From positions 1 through 12,495 of the forward strand of contig JAJPZF010000089.1 of the NCBI GenBank assembly GCA_021204545.1: DNA of 12,495 nucleotides, given 5' to 3'. The translations under genes were made by a program, and so were the position numbers. The DNA comes from Prevotellaceae bacterium. Its GTDB lineage: Bacteria; Bacteroidota; Bacteroidia; Bacteroidales; Bacteroidaceae. Below are positions 7,011 through 12,495 of this stretch, piece after piece (positions within the stretch are counted from its first letter, which is position 1; every line of letters starts with the position of its first letter). The notes beneath the pieces were generated by a model. That model made no database searches. It was not told the DNA's origin and saw only the letters and a list, made by a program, of their open reading frames with translations.

Positions 7011-7709
7011 ATGAGAAACAAACTATTATATTTAACGCTGTTCGCCGCCACTGCCATACTGTGCAGTTGCGACAAGGACACTGAGGGAATGACGTGGATA
7101 ACCTCCTACCCCACCCTTGAGATACTGGGCGACGAGGAAGTTGTCCTGTACGTTGGCGACAGCTTCGCCGACGACGGGTGCTACGCCGAGCTTGAAGGGG
7201 AGGACGTGAGCGACCAGATAATCACCACCTCCGACCTCGACGTTAGCGATGTTGGCACCTACAGTGTCTCCTACATTATATACAACTCCGACGGCTTCTC
7301 GGCAAGCGCCTCGAGAACCATCTACGTTGTTGACCCCACTTCCGTCGCGACAATCTACTGGGCAGAGGTTGAGAACTCCTATAACGGCGCTCACTACTAC
7401 GACGCTCCCATCAACATCACCGACAACGGCAATGGCACTTACCAGATAGACGACGTACTGGGCGGCTACTACTTCAACGGCGTATATCCGGGTTACGAGC
7501 CTTCCTACGACTTCCACGCTGAGATGAACATCAGTGTGGCTGACGACGGCACGGTAACGCAGGTTGGCACAGTCGGAAGCTGGTACTGGGACGATGAAGA
7601 CCTCGAGATCGTCAGTGGCTACTACGACTCCTCGACGGGCATCATCACGCTCTCCATCCTCTTCAGCGACATGGACATGTCTGTAACTCTTAGACCAATC
7701 ACCAAATAA
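7011..7709 (+). CDS. Surface lipoprotein with Ig-like and DUF5012-type domains
   Basis: A protein of 232 residues. The signal peptide ends in lipobox LCSC with cysteine at residue 20, followed by DKDTEG, a pattern that fits the Bacteroidota surface-export signal. Residues about 35-108 form an Ig-like domain of the DUF5011 type (LEILGDEEVVLYVGDSFADDG; LDVSDVGTYSVSYIIYNSDG). Residues about 112-230 (GTYQIDDVLGGYYFNGVYPGY ... GIITLSILFSD) match the DUF5012-type C-terminal domain in my memory of BT2262. It is probably a surface accessory that docks on, or captures ligand for, the SusCD complex. It starts 38 bases after susD and has no promoter of its own that I can see. Role is inferred from context and family; no enzyme motif is visible. 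Confidence 0.85.
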   Translation: MRNKLLYLTLFAATAILCSCDKDTEGMTWITSYPTLEILGDEEVVLYVGDSFADDGCYAELEGEDVSDQIITTSDLDVSDVGTYSVSYIIYNSDGFSASASRTIYVVDPTSVATIYWAEVENSYNGAHYYDAPINITDNGNGTYQIDDVLGGYYFNGVYPGYEPSYDFHAEMNISVADDGTVTQVGTVGSWYWDDEDLEIVSGYYDSSTGIITLSILFSDMDMSVTLRPITK

Positions 7710-7720
7710 CTGAACTAACT

Positions 7721-8239
7721 ATGAAAAAGATAGCATATTTAATGATGATGGCTTGCGCAGGCGTCTTGCTTGCCTCTTGCGACAAGGACGAGCCCGGCGG
7801 CACAGCCACTGAGTCTCTCGCCGGCGAGTGGTATGTCACCTACGACGCTGTCGACGCTGATGGCAACCTCATCGAGCAGGACTTCTTCGGTATGGGGCAT
7901 ACCAAGGTGTACACATACAACACGGCGGAGAACACTTCCACAACGCTCTTCATCGACGATCAGGGAGAGTTCTGGGAGTACAAGGTGAGGGTTAACTGCA
8001 ACGTCGGCTCGCTTACGTTCAGTTCCACTGGCTCTGTGCCCAACGAGTACTACGACTGCGACGTCATCATAGAGGACGGCAAGATACTGAAGGGAGCAGC
8101 CACCAATCCCCACGGCACAGCCGCCGACAGCATCGTGTTCTACGTGACGTTCAGCGACGACCCATACATGGGCTACTACTACGACAAGCTCCGCGCGACG
8201 GGCTACCGCTACACCGGTCTCGCCTCGGACGACGACTAA
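7721..8239 (+). CDS. Surface lipoprotein, Lipid_bd (putative lipid-binding) family
   Basis: A protein of 172 residues. Lipobox LASC places the lipidated cysteine at residue 20, followed by DKDEPGG, a good surface-export signal. The mature protein shows the pattern of the Lipid_bd family (PF12888): GGTATESLAGEWYVTYDAVD (26-45), MGHTKVYTYNTAENTSTTLFIDD (58-80), FWEYKVRVNCN, YDCDVIIEDGKIL (111-123), and GTAADSIVFYVTFSDDPY near the C-terminus, ending GYRYTGL. The fold is a calycin-like beta-barrel. Despite the 'putative hydrolase' label used in databases, I see no catalytic motif. It follows the DUF5012-type gene by 11 bases and ends the operon. As I recall, the same gene follows the same three partners in B. 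thetaiotaomicron (BT2261), and both accessory proteins were found attached to the SusCD complex. Confidence 0.86.
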   Translation: MKKIAYLMMMACAGVLLASCDKDEPGGTATESLAGEWYVTYDAVDADGNLIEQDFFGMGHTKVYTYNTAENTSTTLFIDDQGEFWEYKVRVNCNVGSLTFSSTGSVPNEYYDCDVIIEDGKILKGAATNPHGTAADSIVFYVTFSDDPYMGYYYDKLRATGYRYTGLASDDD

Positions 8240-8256
8240 ACAAGCTCAACACGGCA

Positions 8257-8299
8257 AAAGGCGGGGCGCGCCTCAATGGGTTGCGCCCCGCTTTCTTTC
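8257..8299 (+). terminator. Rho-independent terminator of the susC operon
   Basis: GCGGGGCGC (8261-8269) pairs perfectly with GCGCCCCGC (8283-8291) around a 13-base loop. A G-T pair and A-T pairs extend the stem into an AAAG side (8257-8260), and the T-rich tail TTTCTTTCT follows (8292-8300). It begins 17 bases after the last stop codon of the operon, so transcription of the four-gene unit should end here. Confidence 0.85.
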
Positions 8300-8301
8300 T
8301 G

Positions 8302-8310
8302 CCCCCCCCC
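8302..8310 (+). repeat. C9 homopolymer tract
   Basis: Nine consecutive C bases follow the operon terminator and lie about 50 bp upstream of the next promoter's -33 element. Long C-tracts are prone to slippage. Here it lies outside any gene, so a length change would have no coding effect. Confidence 0.8.
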
Positions 8311-8358
8311 GCAAGCAGGCAAGTGGAATATTTCGCCTAAATCTTGCGCCCGACAGAT

Positions 8359-8388
8359 GTTGATTCCTTTTTTTTTGTCGTACCTTTG
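8359..8388 (+). promoter_or_regulatory. Promoter with a T9 tract in its spacer
   Basis: TACCTTTG at 8381-8388 is the same -7 octamer as in the susC promoter. GTTG at 8359-8362 is the best -33 match, with an 18-bp spacer that contains nine consecutive T bases (8368-8376). The start codon at 8406 is only 17 bases after the -7 element, so the leader would be about 10 bases long. It likely drives the small ORF at 8406 and perhaps the membrane-protein genes behind it. Confidence 0.6.
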
Positions 8389-8405
8389 CCCGAGCCAACG
8401 AGGCG

Positions 8406-8876
8406 ATGAAAGCATTTAACTTCGACACGGTAAAGGAGATCATCGTGTTGCAAGCCGAGGAGCAAAGAGATATTCGCCCGTTTGTATACAGAGGGAAAGC
8501 ATATCACCGAATGGAAAGCGGCACTTACGCAATGACCCAAGACACGTACAAACCAGAGTCTCACTCTGACGGAAGCGCCGTGTGGGTCACCTTCGCCTTG
8601 CCAAAGCGTGCTATAAAGCAAGCTACTGACCAAGCTATCGACCAAGCTACCGATCAAGTAGTGAAGTTAATGGCGATAGTCAGAGAACAAGCTTGTACAG
8701 TAACAGAAGCGATGGAGTTACTTGGACTTAAGCACAAATACTACTTTAGGGTCAACTTCCTGCACCCAGCAATAGAGCTGGGCTTCGTGGAGTTGCTCTA
8801 CTCCGACAAGCCTAAGCACCCGCGGCAGAAGTACAGGCTCACGGCAAAAGGGAAGGAGTACCTGCGTAAGCTGTGA
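8406..8876 (+). CDS. Shortened AlbA_2/Schlafen-type protein with winged-helix C-terminus (probable remnant)
   Basis: A protein of 156 residues. Residues about 24-50 (RPFVYRGKAYHRMESGTYAMTQDTY) look like the segment just after the AlbA_2 core in Bacteroidota ATP-binding regulators of the Schlafen/AlbA_2 group. Residues about 85-153 (VVKLMAIVREQACTVTEAMELLGLKHKYYFRVNFLHP; KPKHPRQKYRLTAKGKEYL) resemble the winged-helix domain at the C-terminus of the same proteins and of Fic-like proteins. Full-length relatives are several hundred residues, so the AlbA_2 core and the central ATPase-like region appear missing. The frame is intact and has its own promoter, so it may still make a small DNA-binding protein. 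Three 12-bp repeats encode QATD-QAID-QATD at 73-84. Base use is more AT-rich than in neighbours, suggesting separate origin. It could be a functional short protein rather than debris; I cannot decide. Confidence 0.6.
   Translation: MKAFNFDTVKEIIVLQAEEQRDIRPFVYRGKAYHRMESGTYAMTQDTYKPESHSDGSAVWVTFALPKRAIKQATDQAIDQATDQVVKLMAIVREQACTVTEAMELLGLKHKYYFRVNFLHPAIELGFVELLYSDKPKHPRQKYRLTAKGKEYLRKL
8619..8654 (+). repeat. Three 12-bp tandem repeats inside the AlbA_2-like ORF
   Basis: Units CAAGCTACTGAC, CAAGCTATCGAC and CAAGCTACCGAT follow each other without gap, each adding a tetrapeptide (QATD, QAID, QATD). A partial fourth unit begins at 8655. Because the unit is a multiple of three, copy-number change keeps the frame. 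Tetrapeptide runs of this kind often link the body and winged helix in this protein group, from memory. Confidence 0.75.
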
Positions 8877-8899
8877 ACCCAGTGAGACAACACGAAACA

Positions 8900-10429
8900 A
8901 TGAGAAGAAGAGACATTATCATTATTGCGGCGACGGCGTTGGTGGCGATAACCCTTTGCTCCACCTGCTCGCCGCTTTACGCCTTCAACGTCAGTGCTGA
9001 CACTAACTGCTTCATGACCGTGGGCAAGTCGATGCTGCACGGCTTGATGCCTTATCGCGATCTCTTCGAACACAAAGGACCGCTCCACATTATGCTGCAC
9101 GCCTTGGCGGCGATGGTCTCGGAGCGCACGTTCCTCGGGGCGTACCTCCTCGAGCTTGTCTGCGCCTTCGGCTTCCTCTATTGGGGCTACAAGACGATGC
9201 TCCTATGCCTTGACGAAGAGCGAAGGCAGCTTTGCCTTTCGCTAGTACCCGTACTGGCGGCTTTTGCTTACGCCTCAATGGCATTTATGGCTGGAGACGC
9301 ATGCTCGGAGGAGCTGCTCCTGCCGCTCACTACCTATGCCCTCTATGTGGGCGTGAAGGCGATAAGGGGAATGAGGCTGCCGACGGTGGCGGAGTGCCTT
9401 TGGGTAGGCTTCTTCGCCGGTTGCGCCTTGTGGATAAAGTTCACCTTGCTCGGAGTATTCGTTGGCTGGTATCTGTTCTTCGCTTATTGGGCATTCCGCA
9501 CAAGGCATAAGGTTGATGCCGCCAAGATGCTGGGCTGGTTGGCATTGGGCGCCCTAATCCCCACAATCTTCGTGCTTGCATTCTTTGCTTTACATCATGC
9601 CCTCAGTGACCTGTTCGGAGTATACTTCTTGCACAATATGCAACACTCAGCGAGGCGGCAAAGCTCTATTCTCGTTCTTGATGTACTCTCAAACCTGCTG
9701 AAGGGCTTGTCCCTCACCGCGCGCTTCTGCCTTATGGCGGCAGCTCCCTTGGTGGCAGGTATGGTGTTGCTGGGGCGGAAGAAGGAAAAGCGGCTGCTGT
9801 CCTTCCTCGTAGTCACCTTCTCCCTGTCGTTCCTACTGGCATTTGGCGGGCAGGCCATCCGCTACTATGCGTTTGTCTTCTTCGCCTTCGTGCCGCTCGT
9901 GCTTGGCGAGGTGGCGGACGCTTGTCTCGGCTCAAGCTGGCTGAGGCTTCCCTCCCTCGTGAGGAGGCACAAGTTCACTGCCGTTGTGCTGTGCTGCCTT
10001 GTCTACGTACTTCTCTTTTCCCCCAACACGTGCAACATAGGGCGACCACGAAGCGACTACCCGCAGTACCGCTTCGCTGAGATAATCAAGCAGAAGCCCG
10101 GCGCAACGCTGCTTAACTACGGGAGCTTAGACTTGGGCTTCTTCACGACGACTGGCATTGTTCCCAACTGCCTATACTTTTGCTATATAAAGAATGTGGG
10201 GGGAGAAGAGGGAGGCAAGGCTCAAGATGAGTACGTTGAGAAAGGGATGGTGGACTTCGTTGTCGTGGACGAGTACGCCGACTTCCACAGCGAGCGGTAC
10301 GAGCTCGTGGCAGAGGCTACGTACCAGCGCTTCCCCAAGCATAGCCTGCGTGGTCTGCTCTTCGTGCCCTCCGAGAAGTGCCATAGCGACAGAGGGGTGA
10401 CTTACCGCCTTTATCAGCTGAAAGAGTAA
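8900..10429 (+). CDS. Polytopic membrane protein, GT-C/family 39-like glycosyltransferase (copy 1)
   Basis: A protein of 509 residues. The start at 8900 is preferred over an in-frame GTG at 8873 because it aligns with the start of the next two copies. An N-terminal membrane segment (about 6-22) is followed by an outer loop with D35 (ADTNCF) and YRDLFEHKGPLH (52-63), the arrangement seen in GT-C enzymes that use lipid-linked sugars. GD..SEELLLPL (132-143) recalls the conserved acidic pair in a second outer loop. Further membrane segments lie at about 79-97, 113-131, 166-198, 211-232, 272-292, 299-317, 321-338 and 359-375. A soluble C-terminal part runs from about 385 to 509. It probably transfers a sugar in surface polysaccharide or glycoprotein synthesis at the periplasmic face. 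Donor and acceptor are unknown. From its codon 53 onward it is identical to copy 2. Confidence 0.75.
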   Translation: MRRRDIIIIAATALVAITLCSTCSPLYAFNVSADTNCFMTVGKSMLHGLMPYRDLFEHKGPLHIMLHALAAMVSERTFLGAYLLELVCAFGFLYWGYKTMLLCLDEERRQLCLSLVPVLAAFAYASMAFMAGDACSEELLLPLTTYALYVGVKAIRGMRLPTVAECLWVGFFAGCALWIKFTLLGVFVGWYLFFAYWAFRTRHKVDAAKMLGWLALGALIPTIFVLAFFALHHALSDLFGVYFLHNMQHSARRQSSILVLDVLSNLLKGLSLTARFCLMAAAPLVAGMVLLGRKKEKRLLSFLVVTFSLSFLLAFGGQAIRYYAFVFFAFVPLVLGEVADACLGSSWLRLPSLVRRHKFTAVVLCCLVYVLLFSPNTCNIGRPRSDYPQYRFAEIIKQKPGATLLNYGSLDLGFFTTTGIVPNCLYFCYIKNVGGEEGGKAQDEYVEKGMVDFVVVDEYADFHSERYELVAEATYQRFPKHSLRGLLFVPSEKCHSDRGVTYRLYQLKE

Positions 10430-10438
10430 GGCTGAACG

Positions 10439-11968
10439 ATGAGGAGAACAGAGGCGCTTGTGATAGCGGCTGCGGCGTTGGTGGCGGTCACGCTCTGCTC
10501 CACCTGCTCGCCGCTTTACACCTTCAACATCAGCGTTGACACTAACTGCTTCATGACCGTGGGCAAGTCTATGCTTCACGGCTTGATGCCTTACCGCGAT
10601 CTCTTCGAACACAAAGGACCGCTCCACATTATGCTGCACGCCTTGGCGGCGATGGTCTCGGAGCGCACGTTCCTCGGGGCGTACCTCCTCGAGCTTGTCT
10701 GCGCCTTCGGCTTCCTCTATTGGGGCTACAAGACGATGCTCCTATGCCTTGACGAAGAGCGAAGGCAGCTTTGCCTTTCGCTAGTACCCGTACTGGCGGC
10801 TTTTGCTTACGCCTCAATGGCATTTATGGCTGGAGACGCATGCTCGGAGGAGCTGCTCCTGCCGCTCACTACCTATGCCCTCTATGTGGGCGTGAAGGCG
10901 ATAAGGGGAATGAGGCTGCCGACGGTGGCGGAGTGCCTTTGGGTAGGCTTCTTCGCCGGTTGCGCCTTGTGGATAAAGTTCACCTTGCTCGGAGTATTCG
11001 TTGGCTGGTATCTGTTCTTCGCTTATTGGGCATTCCGCACAAGGCATAAGGTTGATGCCGCCAAGATGCTGGGCTGGTTGGCATTGGGCGCCCTAATCCC
11101 CACAATCTTCGTGCTTGCATTCTTTGCTTTACATCATGCCCTCAGTGACCTGTTCGGAGTATACTTCTTGCACAATATGCAACACTCAGCGAGGCGGCAA
11201 AGCTCTATTCTCGTTCTTGATGTACTCTCAAACCTGCTGAAGGGCTTGTCCCTCACCGCGCGCTTCTGCCTTATGGCGGCAGCTCCCTTGGTGGCAGGTA
11301 TGGTGTTGCTGGGGCGGAAGAAGGAAAAGCGGCTGCTGTCCTTCCTCGTAGTCACCTTCTCCCTGTCGTTCCTACTGGCATTTGGCGGGCAGGCCATCCG
11401 CTACTATGCGTTTGTCTTCTTCGCCTTCGTGCCGCTCGTGCTTGGCGAGGTGGCGGACGCTTGTCTCGGCTCAAGCTGGCTGAGGCTTCCCTCCCTCGTG
11501 AGGAGGCACAAGTTCACTGCCGTTGTGCTGTGCTGCCTTGTCTACGTACTTCTCTTTTCCCCCAACACGTGCAACATAGGGCGACCACGAAGCGACTACC
11601 CGCAGTACCGCTTCGCTGAGATAATCAAGCAGAAGCCCGGCGCAACGCTGCTTAACTACGGGAGCTTAGACTTGGGCTTCTTCACGACGACTGGCATTGT
11701 TCCCAACTGCCTATACTTTTGCTATATAAAGAATGTGGGGGGAGAAGAGGGAGGCAAGGCTCAAGATGAGTACGTTGAGAAAGGGATGGTGGACTTCGTT
11801 GTCGTGGACGAGTACGCCGACTTCCACAGCGAGCGGTACGAGCTCGTGGCAGAGGCTACGTACCAGCGCTTCCCCAAGCATAGCCTGCGTGGTCTGCTCT
11901 TCGTGCCCTCCGAGAAGTGCCATAGCGACAGAGGGGTGACTTACCGCCTTTATCAGCTGAAAGAGTAA
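10439..11968 (+). CDS. GT-C/family 39-like membrane glycosyltransferase (copy 2, chimeric)
   Basis: A protein of 509 residues, starting 9 bases after the stop of copy 1. Its first 34 residues differ from copy 1 at ten positions (for example TEAL against RDII at 4-7) but equal copy 3. From residue 35 to the end it equals copy 1. At DNA level the switch falls within 10595-10629, where all three copies are the same. This is the structure expected of a hybrid made by unequal crossing-over between genes 1 and 3. Membrane topology and the D35, YRDLFEHKGPL and SEELLLPL features are as in copy 1, so it should be functional if copy 1 is. It is probably co-transcribed with its neighbours, as no promoter or terminator lies between them. 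Confidence 0.75.
   Translation: MRRTEALVIAAAALVAVTLCSTCSPLYTFNISVDTNCFMTVGKSMLHGLMPYRDLFEHKGPLHIMLHALAAMVSERTFLGAYLLELVCAFGFLYWGYKTMLLCLDEERRQLCLSLVPVLAAFAYASMAFMAGDACSEELLLPLTTYALYVGVKAIRGMRLPTVAECLWVGFFAGCALWIKFTLLGVFVGWYLFFAYWAFRTRHKVDAAKMLGWLALGALIPTIFVLAFFALHHALSDLFGVYFLHNMQHSARRQSSILVLDVLSNLLKGLSLTARFCLMAAAPLVAGMVLLGRKKEKRLLSFLVVTFSLSFLLAFGGQAIRYYAFVFFAFVPLVLGEVADACLGSSWLRLPSLVRRHKFTAVVLCCLVYVLLFSPNTCNIGRPRSDYPQYRFAEIIKQKPGATLLNYGSLDLGFFTTTGIVPNCLYFCYIKNVGGEEGGKAQDEYVEKGMVDFVVVDEYADFHSERYELVAEATYQRFPKHSLRGLLFVPSEKCHSDRGVTYRLYQLKE
10595..10629 (+). other. 35-bp stretch shared by all three copies: inferred crossover site
   Basis: This stretch recurs at 9056-9090 and 12134-12168. To its left gene 2 matches gene 3; to its right it matches gene 1. 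An exchange within it is enough to explain the present three-gene layout from a two-gene ancestor. Confidence 0.75.
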
Positions 11969-11977
11969 GGCTGAACG

Positions 11978-12495
11978 ATGAGGAGAACAGAGGCGCTTGT
12001 GATAGCGGCTGCGGCGTTGGTGGCGGTCACGCTCTGCTCCACCTGCTCGCCGCTTTACACCTTCAACATCAGCGTTGACACTAACTGCTTCATGACCGTG
12101 GGCAAGTCTATGCTTCACGGCTTGATGCCTTACCGCGATCTCTTCGAACACAAAGGACCGCTCCACATCATGCTGCACGCCTTGGCGGCGATGGTCTCTG
12201 AGCGCACGTTCCTCGGGGCGTACCTCCTTGAGCTTGTCTGCGCCTTCGGTTTCCTCTATTGGGGCTACAAGACGATGCGCCTATGCCTTGGCGAAGAGCG
12301 AAGGAAGCTTTGCCTCCTGCTCGTGCCTGTGCTTGCCGCCTTAGCCTACGCCTCCGAGGCGTTCCAGAACGGCGACGAGGGCTCGGAGGAGCTGCTGCTT
12401 CCGCTCACCGCCTACGCCCTCTACGTCGGGGCGAAGGCGATAAAGGCAAGGAGGCTGCCTACGGTTGCCGAGTGCCTGTGGGTAGGCTTCTTCGC
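11978..12495 (+). CDS. GT-C/family 39-like membrane glycosyltransferase (copy 3, 3' truncated by window)
   Basis: Open from the ATG at 11978 to the right edge (172 codons seen), 9 bases after the stop of copy 2. The first 190 bases equal copy 2 exactly. After the first mismatch at 12169 the copies diverge: residues about 101-132 read RLCLGEERRKLCLLL and ASEAFQNGDEGSEELLLPL where copies 1 and 2 have LLCLDEERRQLCLSL and ASMAFMAGDACSEELLLPL. The retained D35, YRDLFEHKGPL, SEELLLPL and RLPTVAECLWVGFF stretches mark the parts of the family under constraint, consistent with GT-C active-site loops. This is the older, diverged paralogue, and gene 2 has taken its 5' end. The C-terminal half is not visible. 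Confidence 0.72.
   Translation, partial: MRRTEALVIAAAALVAVTLCSTCSPLYTFNISVDTNCFMTVGKSMLHGLMPYRDLFEHKGPLHIMLHALAAMVSERTFLGAYLLELVCAFGFLYWGYKTMRLCLGEERRKLCLLLVPVLAALAYASEAFQNGDEGSEELLLPLTAYALYVGAKAIKARRLPTVAECLWVGFF

Larger units (their letters stand above)
9056..12168 (+). repeat. Tandem duplication: 1574 bp repeated at an offset of 1539 bp
   Basis: Bases 9056-10629 recur at 10595-12168 with no mismatch that I could find by reading. The left limit is set by T at 9055 against C at 10594, the right limit by T at 10630 against C at 12169. The repeat includes the body of gene 1, the 9-base gap, and the 5' end of the next gene. Perfect identity over this length means a recent event, ongoing conversion, or an assembly artefact. 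Confidence 0.88.

Noticed and set aside
8873..8899. GTG at 8873 as the start of membrane-protein copy 1
   Set aside because: It adds nine residues absent from copies 2 and 3, whose starts align with the ATG at 8900.
9056..12168. Insertion sequence or transposon as cause of the repeated block
   Set aside because: No transposase, terminal inverted repeats or target duplication; the repeat unit equals one gene plus its 9-base gap, which fits homologous unequal exchange.

Overview
The window comes from a member of the phylum Bacteroidota, most likely a fairly GC-rich Bacteroidales such as a Prevotellaceae relative. The support is a SusC/SusD pair, lipoproteins with an acidic residue right after the lipobox cysteine, promoters of the Bacteroidota type (TTTG ... 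TAnnTTTG), an M6 peptidase with a C-terminal sorting-like tail, and little use of Shine-Dalgarno sequences. I cannot name genus or species from sequence alone.

Layout. (1) 1-1507: the 3' part of a secreted M6-type metallopeptidase gene, overlapped by 4 bases (ATGA) by a small exported lipocalin-like protein gene. A perfect 15-bp hairpin follows. (2) 1508-2227: a 720-bp non-coding region with an alternating CG/TA tract, four copies of the palindrome CCTAATTAGG spaced exactly 22 bp apart, a possible leftward promoter, and a good rightward promoter at 2133-2164. (3) 2228-8239: an operon of susC, susD and two surface lipoproteins (Ig-like/DUF5012-type and Lipid_bd-type), closed by a rho-independent terminator. 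Content and order match, from memory, the B. thetaiotaomicron BT2264-BT2261 locus, whose SusCD complex was crystallised with peptide bound. (4) 8240-8405: terminator, C9 tract, and a second promoter with a T9 tract in its spacer. (5) 8406-8876: a small ORF that looks like a shortened remnant of an AlbA_2/Schlafen-type ATP-binding protein with a winged-helix C-terminus. (6) 8900-12495: three tandem genes for polytopic membrane proteins resembling GT-C (family 39-like) glycosyltransferases, the third cut by the window edge.

How the parts may work together. The four-gene operon encodes an outer-membrane uptake machine: SusC is the TonB-dependent channel, SusD the lid, and the two extra lipoproteins are surface accessories. 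No glycoside hydrolase and no dedicated regulator is visible. With a secreted peptidase next door, peptide uptake is as plausible as glycan uptake, but this is inference.

The two strongest observations are the phased palindrome array upstream of susC and the tandem membrane-protein genes. In the latter, a sequence of 1574 bp repeats without visible mismatch at an offset of 1539 bp. The middle gene has the 5' end of gene 3 and the body of gene 1, as expected from unequal crossing-over within a 35-bp identical stretch.
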